From assembly GCF_040545875.1 (NCBI RefSeq), contig NZ_JBEPMR010000012.1: a DNA stretch of 64,000 nucleotides; one strand, written 5' to 3'. The stretch comes from Faecalicatena_A orotica. GTDB lineage: Bacteria; Bacillota; Clostridia; Lachnospirales; Lachnospiraceae. Each line of letters opens with the position of its first letter. Positions within the stretch are counted from its first letter, which is position 1. The position numbers and the translations under genes were made by a program. Below, one piece after another: positions 52,146 through 61,927 of this stretch. A model generated the notes under the pieces. That model made no database searches. It was not told the origin of the DNA and worked only from the letters and a program-made list of their open reading frames with translations.

Positions 52146-55100
52146 ATGGAGAAAAACAGAATTCGTCCCATCACAAACGGAAAAAGTTCACGCATGAGCT
52201 ATTCCAGACAAAAAGAAGTATTAGAGATGCCGAATCTAATCGAAGTCCAGAAAGACTCTTACCAGTGGTTTCTGGATGACGGACTGAAAGAGGTATTTGA
52301 TGATATTTCCCCGATCACTGACTTCAGTGGACACTTAAGTCTGGAATTTGTCGATTTTACACTTTGCGAAGACGACGTAAAGTACACAATCGAAGAGTGT
52401 AAAGAGCGTGATGCAACATACGCTGCGCCTTTGAAAGTAAGGGTCAGACTTTACAACAAAGACAACGATGAGATTAACGAACATGAAATATTTATGGGAG
52501 ACCTGCCGCTTATGACGAAGACAGGTACCTTTGTAATCAACGGTGCTGAGCGTGTCATCGTAAGCCAGTTGGTTCGTTCCCCTGGTATCTACTATGGGAT
52601 AGCCCATGATAAGTTAGGTAAAGAACTTTACTCAGCAACAGTCATCCCAAACCGTGGTGCATGGCTGGAATATGAAACAGACTCCAATGACGTTTTTTAT
52701 GTACGTGTAGATAGAACGAGAAAAGTGCCGATTACAGTATTGATCCGTGCACTTGGTATCGGAACGAATGCAGAAATCATCGACCTCTTTGGTGAGGAGC
52801 CAAAAATCCTTGCAAGTTTCGGCAAAGATACAGCCGAGAATTATCAGGAAGGTCTGCTTGAATTATATAAGAAGATACGGCCGGGCGAACCGCTTGCGGT
52901 AGACAGCGCAGAGAGCCTGATTACGAGTATGTTCTTCGATCCGAGGCGCTATGACCTGGCGAAAGTCGGACGATATAAGTTCAACAAAAAGCTGGCTTTA
53001 AAGAACCGCGTAACAGGACAGAGACTGGCAGAGGACGTTGCAAGCCCGCTGACAGGAGAGATTCTGGCGGAAAAAGGAACCGTGATTTCAAGAACACTTG
53101 CAGATGAGATTCAGAACGCAGCAGTGCCTTACCTGTGGGTAGAGGGAGAGGATGAATCACGCAATATTAAGATTCTTTCCAACATGATGGTTGACCTGCA
53201 GGCAGTTGTAGATATCGACCCGAAGGAAGTGGGAGTGACAGAACAGGTATATTATCCGGTACTCGCAGGACTTCTGGAAGAATCAGCAGGGGACATCGAC
53301 GAACTGAAATCCATGATCCGCAGGGATATTCATGATCTGATTCCGAAGCATATTACAAAGGAAGATATTTTAGCTTCCATTAACTATAACATCCATCTGG
53401 AATACAGAATGGGTAATGACGACGATATCGACCATCTGGGTAACAGACGTATCCGTGCTGTCGGAGAACTTCTCCAGAACCAGTACAGAATTGGTCTGTC
53501 CAGACTGGAAAGAGTTGTCCGTGAAAGAATGACAACACAGGATCAGGAAGGCATTTCCCCGCAGTCCCTGATCAACATCAAGCCGGTAACAGCGGCAGTT
53601 AAGGAGTTCTTTGGTTCTTCCCAGCTGTCACAGTTCATGGACCAGAACAACCCGCTTGGTGAGCTGACCCACAAGAGACGTCTTTCCGCACTGGGACCAG
53701 GAGGTCTGTCAAGAGACCGTGCCGGATTCGAGGTTCGTGACGTTCATTATTCCCATTACGGAAGAATGTGCCCGATCGAGACTCCTGAAGGTCCTAACAT
53801 CGGTCTGATTAACTCACTTGCAACCTATGCAAGAATCAACCAGTACGGTTTTGTGGAAGCCCCATACCGTAAGATTGACAAAACAGATCCGGAGAACCCG
53901 ATTGTTACAGAAGAAGTTGTCTACATGACAGCTGATGAAGAAGATAATTATCACGTGGCACAGGCGAATGAGCCGCTGGATGAGGAAGGACATTTCATCC
54001 ATAAGAATGTATCTGGCCGTTACCGTGAAGAGACACAGGAATATGAGAGAAGCAAGTTCGATTACATGGACGTTTCGCCTAAGATGGTATTCTCTGTGGC
54101 TACAGCCCTGATTCCTTTCCTGGAGAACGATGATGCCAACCGTGCGCTGATGGGATCCAACATGCAGCGTCAGGCGGTTCCGCTTCTTACAACAGAAGCC
54201 CCGGTTGTCGGAACAGGTATGGAAGTGAAGTCTGCAGTTGACTCTGGTGTCTGCATCGTTGCAGAGAGAGCCGGTGTGATTGAGCGCTCCACATCTACAG
54301 ATATCACAATCAGACATGATGACGGAACGAAGAAGACTTACAAACTGACGAAGTTCTTAAGAAGTAACCAGAGCAACTGTTACAACCAGAGACCAATCGT
54401 CGATAAAGGCGAAAGGGTAGAGGAAGGACAAGTAATTGCTGACGGTCCGTCCACGTCCAATGGGGAGATGGCGCTCGGAAAGAACCCTCTGATCGGTTTC
54501 ATGACATGGGAAGGTTACAACTACGAGGATGCCGTTCTGCTGAGCGAAAGAATGGTTCAGGATGATGTATACACATCTGTGCATATTGAGGAATATGAGG
54601 CAGAGGCACGTGATACAAAGCTCGGGCCTGAAGAGATCACAAGAGATATACCGGGTGTCGGCGATGACGCGCTGAAAGACCTGGATGAAAGAGGTATCAT
54701 CCGCATCGGGGCCGAGGTCCGCGCAGGAGATATCCTGGTCGGTAAAGTAACTCCGAAGGGAGAGACAGAACTGACAGCCGAAGAGAGACTGCTTCGTGCA
54801 ATCTTCGGTGAAAAGGCGCGTGAAGTAAGAGATACTTCCCTGAAAGTGCCTCATGGTGAATACGGTATTGTCGTAGACGCCAAAGTATTTACAAGAGAGA
54901 ACGGCGACGAGCTGTCTCCGGGAGTGAATCAGGCAGTCCGCATCTATATTGCGCAGAAGAGAAAGATTTCTGTAGGTGACAAGATGGCCGGCCGTCATGG
55001 TAACAAGGGTGTTGTTTCCCGTGTACTTCCGGTAGAAGATATGCCGTATCTTCCGAACGGGCGTCCTCTGGACATCGTTCTGAACCCGCTGGGTGTGCCT

Positions 55101-56003
55101 TCCCGTATGAATATCGGACAGGTACTTGAGATTCACTTAAGCCTCGCGGCAAGAGCATTAGGATTTAATATCTCTACGCCAGTCTTCGACGGTGCGAACG
55201 AGATTGATATTATGGATACCCTGGATCTGGCAAACGATTACGTGAATCTGGAATGGGAAGAATTCGTGGAGAAACACGGCGAAGAGCTCCTTCCGGAAGT
55301 TCTGGAATATTTGTCTGACAACAGAGAACACAGAAAACTGTGGAAGGGAGTCCCACTGTCACGCGACGGAAAGGTCCGCTTAAGGGACGGCCGTACCGGA
55401 GAGTATTTCGACAGCCCGGTTACAATCGGACACATGCACTACCTGAAGCTTCATCATCTGGTAGATGATAAGATCCACGCCCGTTCTACAGGTCCTTACT
55501 CACTGGTTACACAGCAGCCATTGGGCGGTAAGGCACAGTTCGGCGGACAGCGTTTCGGAGAGATGGAGGTTTGGGCACTGGAAGCATATGGTGCATCCTA
55601 TACTCTGCAGGAAATCCTGACTGTGAAGTCAGATGACGTTGTCGGACGTGTGAAGACCTATGAAGCAATCATTAAAGGCGAGAACATCCCTGAACCGGGA
55701 ATTCCGGAGTCCTTCAAGGTACTTTTAAAAGAGCTTCAGTCACTGGCACTGGATGTACGAGTGCTGCGTGATGACAATACAGAAGTAGAGATTATGGAAA
55801 CTGTAGATTTCGGCGAGACCGATCTGCACTCTATTATCGAAGGTGACAGAAGATACCGTGATGAAGATGAACCTCTCGGGGAACATGGATTCACAGAACA
55901 GGAATTTGTTGGGGAAGAACTTGAGGATGTGGAACCTGAGGACGATGAATTCGAAGACGATGCAGAGCTCGACTTTGATGAATTTATAGATGACGAAGAA
56001 TAG
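52146..56003 (+). CDS. rpoB: RNA polymerase subunit beta
   Basis: The 1285-residue beta subunit. Start at ATG 52146 after AGGAGTG; N-terminal MEKNRIRPITNG. Diagnostic segments: the rifampicin pocket FFGSSQLSQFMDQNNPLGELTHKRRLSALGPGGL region (about residues 488-520, split here into SSQLSQFMDQNNPL and THKRRLSALGPGGL), ARDTKLGPEEITRDIPG, and near the C-terminus GGKAQFGGQRFGEMEVWALE. No known resistance change stands out in the rifampicin region by eye. The last 30 residues are very acidic, as in many Clostridia. rpoC starts 14 bases after the stop. Confidence 0.97.
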   Translation: MEKNRIRPITNGKSSRMSYSRQKEVLEMPNLIEVQKDSYQWFLDDGLKEVFDDISPITDFSGHLSLEFVDFTLCEDDVKYTIEECKERDATYAAPLKVRVRLYNKDNDEINEHEIFMGDLPLMTKTGTFVINGAERVIVSQLVRSPGIYYGIAHDKLGKELYSATVIPNRGAWLEYETDSNDVFYVRVDRTRKVPITVLIRALGIGTNAEIIDLFGEEPKILASFGKDTAENYQEGLLELYKKIRPGEPLAVDSAESLITSMFFDPRRYDLAKVGRYKFNKKLALKNRVTGQRLAEDVASPLTGEILAEKGTVISRTLADEIQNAAVPYLWVEGEDESRNIKILSNMMVDLQAVVDIDPKEVGVTEQVYYPVLAGLLEESAGDIDELKSMIRRDIHDLIPKHITKEDILASINYNIHLEYRMGNDDDIDHLGNRRIRAVGELLQNQYRIGLSRLERVVRERMTTQDQEGISPQSLINIKPVTAAVKEFFGSSQLSQFMDQNNPLGELTHKRRLSALGPGGLSRDRAGFEVRDVHYSHYGRMCPIETPEGPNIGLINSLATYARINQYGFVEAPYRKIDKTDPENPIVTEEVVYMTADEEDNYHVAQANEPLDEEGHFIHKNVSGRYREETQEYERSKFDYMDVSPKMVFSVATALIPFLENDDANRALMGSNMQRQAVPLLTTEAPVVGTGMEVKSAVDSGVCIVAERAGVIERSTSTDITIRHDDGTKKTYKLTKFLRSNQSNCYNQRPIVDKGERVEEGQVIADGPSTSNGEMALGKNPLIGFMTWEGYNYEDAVLLSERMVQDDVYTSVHIEEYEAEARDTKLGPEEITRDIPGVGDDALKDLDERGIIRIGAEVRAGDILVGKVTPKGETELTAEERLLRAIFGEKAREVRDTSLKVPHGEYGIVVDAKVFTRENGDELSPGVNQAVRIYIAQKRKISVGDKMAGRHGNKGVVSRVLPVEDMPYLPNGRPLDIVLNPLGVPSRMNIGQVLEIHLSLAARALGFNISTPVFDGANEIDIMDTLDLANDYVNLEWEEFVEKHGEELLPEVLEYLSDNREHRKLWKGVPLSRDGKVRLRDGRTGEYFDSPVTIGHMHYLKLHHLVDDKIHARSTGPYSLVTQQPLGGKAQFGGQRFGEMEVWALEAYGASYTLQEILTVKSDDVVGRVKTYEAIIKGENIPEPGIPESFKVLLKELQSLALDVRVLRDDNTEVEIMETVDFGETDLHSIIEGDRRYRDEDEPLGEHGFTEQEFVGEELEDVEPEDDEFEDDAELDFDEFIDDEE

Positions 56004-56017
56004 GAGGAGCCATTTAT

Positions 56018-59000
56018 ATGCCAACAAGTAACAATGAACAACAATACCAACCATTGACTTTTGATGCAATCAAAATCGGGCTGGCTTCACCGGAAAAAAT
56101 TATGGACTGGTCAAGAGGTGAGGTAACCAAGCCGGAGACCATTAACTATAGAACACTGAAACCTGAGAAAGACGGACTTTTCTGTGAGCGTATTTTCGGA
56201 CCAAGCAAGGACTGGGAGTGCCACTGCGGTAAGTACAAGAAGATTCGTTACAAGGGTGTTGTCTGCGACAGATGTGGTGTCGAAGTAACAAAAGCCTCCG
56301 TACGCCGTGAGCGTATGGGGCACATCGCACTGGCAGCGCCGGTTTCCCATATCTGGTACTTTAAAGGAATCCCGAGCCGTATGGGACTGATTCTGGATAT
56401 TTCTCCGAGAACACTGGAGAGAGTGCTGTATTTTGCTTCTTATATCGTACTCGATAAAGGAGAAACTGACTTACAGTACAAACAGATCTTATCCGAGGCA
56501 GAGTATCAGGAAGCAAAAGAAAAATGGGGCTATGGCTCATTCCGTGTCGGAATGGGGGCTGAGTCCATTCAGGAACTGCTCCAGTCTATTGATCTGGAAA
56601 AGGAATATGCAGAACTGCAGGCTGGCCTGACCAACGCAACAGGACAGAAGCGTGCAAGAATCGTAAAACGTCTGGAAGTAGTAGAAGCATTCCGTGAATC
56701 CGGCAACAAACCGGAGTGGATGATTCTGACAGCTATTCCGGTTATCCCGCCGGATTTACGTCCGATGGTACAGCTGGACGGCGGACGTTTCGCAACATCT
56801 GACTTAAATGATTTATACAGAAGAATTATTAATAGAAATAACCGTCTTAAGAGACTCCTTGAACTGGGAGCCCCGGACATTATCGTGCGTAACGAGAAAC
56901 GTATGCTGCAGGAAGCTGTTGATGCGCTCATTGACAACGGCCGCCGCGGCCGCCCGGTTACAGGCCCCGGAAACAGGGCGCTGAAATCCTTATCTGACAT
57001 GCTGAAAGGTAAATCCGGACGTTTCCGCCAGAACCTGCTCGGAAAACGTGTTGACTATTCAGGACGTTCCGTTATCGTCGTAGGGCCGGAACTGAAGATC
57101 TACCAGTGCGGTCTGCCGAAAGAGATGGCGATCGAGCTGTTCAAGCCTTTTGTTATGAAAGAGCTGGTTGCAAACGGAACCGCGCATAACATCAAAAATG
57201 CAAAGAAGATGGTGGAAAGACTTCAGACGGAAGTATGGGATGTACTCGAGGAAGTTATCAAAGAGCATCCGGTTATGCTGAACCGTGCCCCCACACTTCA
57301 CAGACTTGGTATTCAGGCATTTGAGCCGATCCTTGTAGAAGGTAAAGCGATCAAGCTGCACCCGCTCGTATGTGCTGCCTACAATGCCGATTTCGATGGA
57401 GACCAGATGGCCGTCCATGTACCGCTGTCTGTAGAAGCACAGGCTGAGTGCCGTTTCTTACTGCTCTCACCGAACAACCTGCTGAAACCATCCGATGGTG
57501 GTCCGGTTGCCGTTCCTTCACAGGATATGGTACTTGGTATCTACTATCTGACACAGGAAAGACCTGGTGCCAAAGGTGAAGGTATGTTCTTCAAGAGTAC
57601 GAATGAAGCGATACTGGCATACGAAAATGGTTATGTAACACTGCATTCCAGAATCAAAGTCCGTGTGTCAAAGATGATGCCTGACGGAACCGAGAAGACG
57701 GGTGTGATAGAGGCAACAGTAGGAAGGCTCCTGTTCAATGAAATCATTCCTCAGGACCTCGGATTCGTGGATCGTGAAGTGGAGGGCAATGACCTGATAC
57801 TTGAGGTTGATTTCCATGTAGGTAAGAAACAGCTCAAACAGATCCTTGAGAAGGTTATTAATACACACGGTTCTACACAGACAGCAGAAGTGCTTGATAA
57901 CGTAAAAGCGATCGGCTACAAGTTCTCTACAAGAGCGGCTATGACCGTATCTATTTCCGATATGACTGTGCCGCCGGAGAAGCCTCAGATGATCGAGGAA
58001 GCACAGAATACCGTTGACAGGATCACAAAGAACTACAAGCGTGGTCTGATCACCGAGGAAGAGCGTTACAAAGAAGTCGTTGAGACATGGAAGGCAACCG
58101 ATGATAAGCTGACAGAGGCGCTGCTGTCCGGTCTTGATAAATATAACAACATCTTCATGATGGCTGATTCCGGAGCCCGTGGTTCCGATAAACAGATCAA
58201 GCAGCTGGCAGGTATGCGCGGGCTTATGGCCGATACAACGGGCCGTACAATCGAGCTGCCTATCAAGTCTAACTTCCGTGAAGGTCTGGACGTATTGGAG
58301 TACTTTATGTCTGCACATGGTGCCCGTAAAGGTCTGTCTGATACAGCCCTGCGTACAGCCGATTCAGGATACCTGACAAGACGTCTTGTCGACGTTTCCC
58401 AGGAACTGATCATTCATGACAGCGACTGTGTGGAAGAAGGAAAAGAAATTCCGGGAATGTATGTCAAAGCATTCATGGATGGAAATGAAGAGATTGAGAG
58501 CCTTCAGGAGCGTATTACAGGACGTTTCTCCTGTGAGGATATTAAAGATAAAGATGGAAATGTCCTTGTAAAAGCAAACCACATGATTACTCCGAGACGT
58601 GCGGAGAAAGTCATGAAAAAGGGTGTGGATGCAAAGGGCAACCACTTAGAAAGCGTTAAGATCCGTACCATGCTTACATGTAAGTGCAAGAATGGTGTAT
58701 GCTCCAAGTGTTACGGAGCGAACATGGCAACGGGAGAAGCAGTACAGGTCGGCGAAGCTGTCGGCATTATTGCTGCACAGTCCATCGGTGAGCCGGGTAC
58801 ACAGCTGACCATGCGTACATTCCATACGGGTGGTGTTGCCGGTGACGATATCACACAGGGTCTTCCTCGTGTCGAGGAGCTTTTTGAGGCAAGAAAGCCG
58901 AAAGGTCTTGCCATTATCACAGAGTTTGCAGGTACTGCAGTGATCAGCGATACAAAGAAGAAGCGTGAGATCATCGTAACAAATAGTGAGACAGGAGAGT

Positions 59001-59647
59001 CCAAGGCATACCTGATCCCGTATGGTTCCCGTATCAAGATACAGGACGGCGCGGTATTAGAGGCCGGAGACGAACTGACAGAAGGTAGCGTGAATCCTCA
59101 TGATATCCTGAAGATCAAAGGCTTACGTGCCGTTCAGGATTATATGATTCAGGAAGTACAGCGTGTATACCGCCTGCAGGGTGTTGAGATCAACGATAAG
59201 CATATCGAGGTTATTGTGCGCCAGATGCTGAAGAAGATTCGTATCGAGGAGCGCGGTGATTCCGAATTCCTGCCGGGTACAATGGCAGATGTGCTGGAAT
59301 TCAATGAAGTGAATGAACAGCTTGAAGCAGAAGGCAAAGAGCCGGCAACGGGCGAGCAGATTATGCTTGGTATCACAAAAGCATCCCTTGCAACAGATTC
59401 CTTCCTGTCGGCAGCATCCTTCCAGGAGACAACAAAGGTTCTGACGGAAGCTGCAATCAAGGGTAAAGTTGACCATCTGGTCGGACTGAAAGAAAATGTA
59501 ATCATCGGTAAGCATATTCCGGCTGGTACAGGTATGAGAAAGTACCGTGATGTTAAACTGAGCACGGAATTTGAAATGGATGACGAGATAGACTTTGACG
59601 AAGAACTAGATATTGAGGAAGAACTGGTACTTGCAGAAGAAGAATAG
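56018..59647 (+). CDS. rpoC: RNA polymerase subunit beta-prime
   Basis: The 1209-residue largest core subunit. It carries the N-terminal zinc site (WECHCGKYKKIRYKGVVCDR with its following CG), the catalytic magnesium loop NADFDGDQMAVHVPLS, and the second zinc site MLTCKCKNGVCSKCYG. The trigger-loop region QSIGEPGTQLTMRTFHTGG is intact. The C-terminus ends in an acidic tail. AGGAGGAG precedes the ATG. A rho-independent terminator lies directly after the stop. Confidence 0.97.
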   Translation: MPTSNNEQQYQPLTFDAIKIGLASPEKIMDWSRGEVTKPETINYRTLKPEKDGLFCERIFGPSKDWECHCGKYKKIRYKGVVCDRCGVEVTKASVRRERMGHIALAAPVSHIWYFKGIPSRMGLILDISPRTLERVLYFASYIVLDKGETDLQYKQILSEAEYQEAKEKWGYGSFRVGMGAESIQELLQSIDLEKEYAELQAGLTNATGQKRARIVKRLEVVEAFRESGNKPEWMILTAIPVIPPDLRPMVQLDGGRFATSDLNDLYRRIINRNNRLKRLLELGAPDIIVRNEKRMLQEAVDALIDNGRRGRPVTGPGNRALKSLSDMLKGKSGRFRQNLLGKRVDYSGRSVIVVGPELKIYQCGLPKEMAIELFKPFVMKELVANGTAHNIKNAKKMVERLQTEVWDVLEEVIKEHPVMLNRAPTLHRLGIQAFEPILVEGKAIKLHPLVCAAYNADFDGDQMAVHVPLSVEAQAECRFLLLSPNNLLKPSDGGPVAVPSQDMVLGIYYLTQERPGAKGEGMFFKSTNEAILAYENGYVTLHSRIKVRVSKMMPDGTEKTGVIEATVGRLLFNEIIPQDLGFVDREVEGNDLILEVDFHVGKKQLKQILEKVINTHGSTQTAEVLDNVKAIGYKFSTRAAMTVSISDMTVPPEKPQMIEEAQNTVDRITKNYKRGLITEEERYKEVVETWKATDDKLTEALLSGLDKYNNIFMMADSGARGSDKQIKQLAGMRGLMADTTGRTIELPIKSNFREGLDVLEYFMSAHGARKGLSDTALRTADSGYLTRRLVDVSQELIIHDSDCVEEGKEIPGMYVKAFMDGNEEIESLQERITGRFSCEDIKDKDGNVLVKANHMITPRRAEKVMKKGVDAKGNHLESVKIRTMLTCKCKNGVCSKCYGANMATGEAVQVGEAVGIIAAQSIGEPGTQLTMRTFHTGGVAGDDITQGLPRVEELFEARKPKGLAIITEFAGTAVISDTKKKREIIVTNSETGESKAYLIPYGSRIKIQDGAVLEAGDELTEGSVNPHDILKIKGLRAVQDYMIQEVQRVYRLQGVEINDKHIEVIVRQMLKKIRIEERGDSEFLPGTMADVLEFNEVNEQLEAEGKEPATGEQIMLGITKASLATDSFLSAASFQETTKVLTEAAIKGKVDHLVGLKENVIIGKHIPAGTGMRKYRDVKLSTEFEMDDEIDFDEELDIEEELVLAEEE

Positions 59648-59652
59648 AAAAA

Positions 59653-59688
59653 GGAGCTGACGGCTATTTAGCCGCCGGCTCTTTTTTT
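59653..59688 (+). terminator. Terminator after rpoC
   Basis: GGAGCTGACGGCT pairs with AGCCGCCGGCTC around an ATTT loop, followed by a run of seven T. Confidence 0.9.
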
Positions 59689-59773
59689 ACCTGCAGAGGT
59701 GAACAAAACAGACGGAAAATCACAGGGGAAACACTTGTAATATAAAAATATTTAACAAAAACTAACGGTTATC

Positions 59774-59802
59774 TTGTGTTTACGTCAGGAATAAAGTATG
59801 AT
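59774..59802 (+). promoter_or_regulatory. Promoter of the chemotaxis operon
   Basis: TTGTGT (59774-59779), a 17-base spacer and TATGAT (59797-59802), about 30 bases before the first gene. It looks sigma-A like; no flagellar sigma factor (SigD) match was seen. Confidence 0.5.
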
Positions 59803-59835
59803 TAAATTAGCTTGAATTTGAGGGGGCGGTTATGT

Positions 59836-60693
59836 ATGGAAAAGATGGACAGTTCTTATCTGGTGTTTGAGGTGGATGCGGTTTTTTATCTGCTTACTCT
59901 TTCCTGTGTAGAAAGAATCATGGATGCGGACCAGGTGACAGAGCTGTCTTTTGTTGATTTTTTGCATACCGCAGGAGGTCATACGGACAGCGGAAATACT
60001 GTACACAGGTATTGTATACTACTGAAGGCAGACGATATACAAAGTACCTGCCCGGATGATTTTTGTATTGACCGGGAGGCGGCAGGAATCTTAGCCAGCA
60101 GAATAGACGGGATTGTAGAAAGCAGCTATCTGAGAGAATTCCCGCTGACGGAGCCGGTTATCAACAGTCAGAACCATTTTCTGAAATCGGTGGCGAAAAT
60201 ACAGCTGGCTGACGGCGAACGCTGGGGCTATATGCTGGACGCAAAGCTGCTGAAAAAGGCAGCAGAGATGGACACGCCCATACAGGCGGCAGAGGAACAA
60301 GGGACAGAAGTATGGAAAACGCCGGCAGAAGAGGCGGCACAGTACCTTATACTGGAGCGGGAAGGGCAGACCATATATATAGACAGGGATAAGATAGTGG
60401 CTGTAGTGATGCGGCCCCAAATTTTGAGAGTGCCGCTGGCCTCTGACCGGGTAATGGGGATTTCTTTTTATGAAGAGGAGCTGGTGGTGTATTATGGCCA
60501 GTCTGTGGAAAGCGATAAAGAGTGTTTACCGGAAGGCGCGAGAGGTTTTGCCTGTGGTATCATATTCAGGACAGAACAAGGACATCTTGCAGGTATGGCA
60601 GGTGATTCTACAGGAGAAGCAAGTGCCGGGAGTGGATTAACTGATTCAATACTGCCGTTGGGGGACGGCGTGTGGGGGAAAAGAAGTGATTAG
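59836..60693 (+). CDS. CheW-like protein, probably with two CheW domains
   Basis: A 285-residue protein at the head of a chemotaxis operon. Two similar stretches can be seen: YLVFEVDAVFYLLTLSCVERIM (residues about 6-30) and, after about 165, YLILEREGQTIYIDRDKIVAVV, each with the hydrophobic beta pattern of CheW domains and in the first half SRIDGIVESS and FLKSVAKIQL. A CheW couples receptors to CheA; two domains plus a divergent sequence suggest an unusual adaptor. No CheW signature is clear enough to be sure. ATG 59836 follows GGGGGCGG. It overlaps cheR by 8 bases, so the two are coupled. Confidence 0.55.
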   Translation: MEKMDSSYLVFEVDAVFYLLTLSCVERIMDADQVTELSFVDFLHTAGGHTDSGNTVHRYCILLKADDIQSTCPDDFCIDREAAGILASRIDGIVESSYLREFPLTEPVINSQNHFLKSVAKIQLADGERWGYMLDAKLLKKAAEMDTPIQAAEEQGTEVWKTPAEEAAQYLILEREGQTIYIDRDKIVAVVMRPQILRVPLASDRVMGISFYEEELVVYYGQSVESDKECLPEGARGFACGIIFRTEQGHLAGMAGDSTGEASAGSGLTDSILPLGDGVWGKRSD

Positions 60694-61504
60694 GCTTACA
60701 GATCAGGAGTTTTTGGATATTGTGGAATATTTCCGTACACAATACGGAATTAATCTTAAAAATAAAAAGATATTAATCGAATGCAGAATGGTAAAAGAGC
60801 TTGAACGGTGCGGTGCAGAAACGTTTGCGGAGTATCTGAAAATGCTTCAGAAGGACCGGACCGGTGAGATTGCAGGCGGAATGGTAAACCGGCTGACGAC
60901 AAACTTTACGTATTTCCTTCGGGAACCGGAACATTTTACTATACTCAAAGAGAGGGTCCTGCCGGAGCTGGCTCTAAAGAAAAGGTATGGATCCTGCCAA
61001 ATATGGTGCGCCGGCTGTGCCACAGGTGAGGAATGCTATACACTTAAGATGTGTCTTCAGGAATATCAGGACCAGGGAGGACAACTGCCGAATGTGAGAA
61101 TCCTTGCCACGGATATTTCGGAGGAAGTACTTAAGAAGGCAGAACAGGGCATCTATCCGGAACGGGAACGTGAAAATATCCCGTTGTCCTGGCGGGAGAA
61201 GTATTGTCAGGATATTGATAAAAATAATTTCCGGGTAAATGAAAACCTCAGGTATAACATAAGGTTTCAGAAGCATAATCTGATGGAGCCGATGAGACAG
61301 AATGGAAAGTTTGACGTTATATTCTGCCGGAATGTCATGATTTATTTTGACAAGGTGTCAAGAAAGCAGCTTGTTTCACGGCTTGAGGAAAACCTGAATC
61401 CCGGAGGGTATCTGTTCATAGGTCACGCGGAACTGCTCTCCAGGGAAGAGACAAGTCTGGAGCAGGTGTATCCGGCAGTATACAGAAAGTCAGAGAATGC
61501 ATAA
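60686..61504 (+). CDS. cheR: Chemotaxis protein methyltransferase CheR
   Basis: A 272-residue SAM-dependent methyltransferase that methylates glutamates on receptors. The N-terminal helical domain is followed by the catalytic domain with VNRLTTNFTYFLREPEHF, the SAM loop IWCAGCATGEECYTLKM, ATDISEEVL and FCRNVMIYFD. Start is a GTG at 60686 overlapping the preceding gene, with GGGGGAAAAGAA upstream. Partner receptor is encoded two genes downstream. Confidence 0.92.
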   Translation: MIRLTDQEFLDIVEYFRTQYGINLKNKKILIECRMVKELERCGAETFAEYLKMLQKDRTGEIAGGMVNRLTTNFTYFLREPEHFTILKERVLPELALKKRYGSCQIWCAGCATGEECYTLKMCLQEYQDQGGQLPNVRILATDISEEVLKKAEQGIYPERERENIPLSWREKYCQDIDKNNFRVNENLRYNIRFQKHNLMEPMRQNGKFDVIFCRNVMIYFDKVSRKQLVSRLEENLNPGGYLFIGHAELLSREETSLEQVYPAVYRKSENA

Positions 61505-61540
61505 GAGATCAGGGGCTTTAAAAAGGATGGAGGAAAAGAT

Positions 61541-61906
61541 ATGGAAAATAAAATAATGATAGTAGATGATGCTGTGTTTATGAGGACGACCATACGAAAA
61601 ACACTGGAAAAGGCAGGATATAATAATATTCTGGAGGCGGCTGACGGGGATGAGGCGGTTGCCATCTACCGCAGGGAAAGCCCGGACCTTGTTCTGCTCG
61701 ATATTACTATGCCCGGAAAGTCAGGGATCGAAGTACTGGGTGAGATTATTGAATATGACCCGAAGGCTAAAGTCGTTATGTGTTCTGCAATCGGACAGGA
61801 GATGATGATCCAGAAGGCGATTGGCTGCGGTGCTCTGGAATTTATAGTGAAACCATTTAAAAAAGAAGAACTACAAAAGGTAGTTGCATATATTCTGGAA
61901 AGCTAA
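61541..61906 (+). CDS. CheY-like response regulator
   Basis: A 121-residue stand-alone receiver. Phosphorylated Asp lies in DLVLLDITMPGKSG (about residue 55), acidic pocket near the N-terminus in MIVDDAVFM, switch residue in VVMCSAIGQ, and the conserved Lys in FIVKPFKKEEL. It would relay signal from CheA, which is not in the window. AGGAGG-like GGATGGAGG precedes the ATG. Most like CheY of Firmicutes. Confidence 0.88.
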   Translation: MENKIMIVDDAVFMRTTIRKTLEKAGYNNILEAADGDEAVAIYRRESPDLVLLDITMPGKSGIEVLGEIIEYDPKAKVVMCSAIGQEMMIQKAIGCGALEFIVKPFKKEELQKVVAYILES

Positions 61907-61927
61907 TACATAGGAGAGGAAAAAGCT

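Noticed and set aside
53600..53710. Rifampicin-resistance change in rpoB
   Set aside because: The region reads like the common sensitive sequence (SSQLSQFMDQNNPL, THKRRLSALGPGGL); no change at the usual sites is apparent.
54357..55136. Long open frame (259 codons) on the minus strand inside rpoB
   Set aside because: rpoB is clearly coding on the other strand; no independent start signal or motif.
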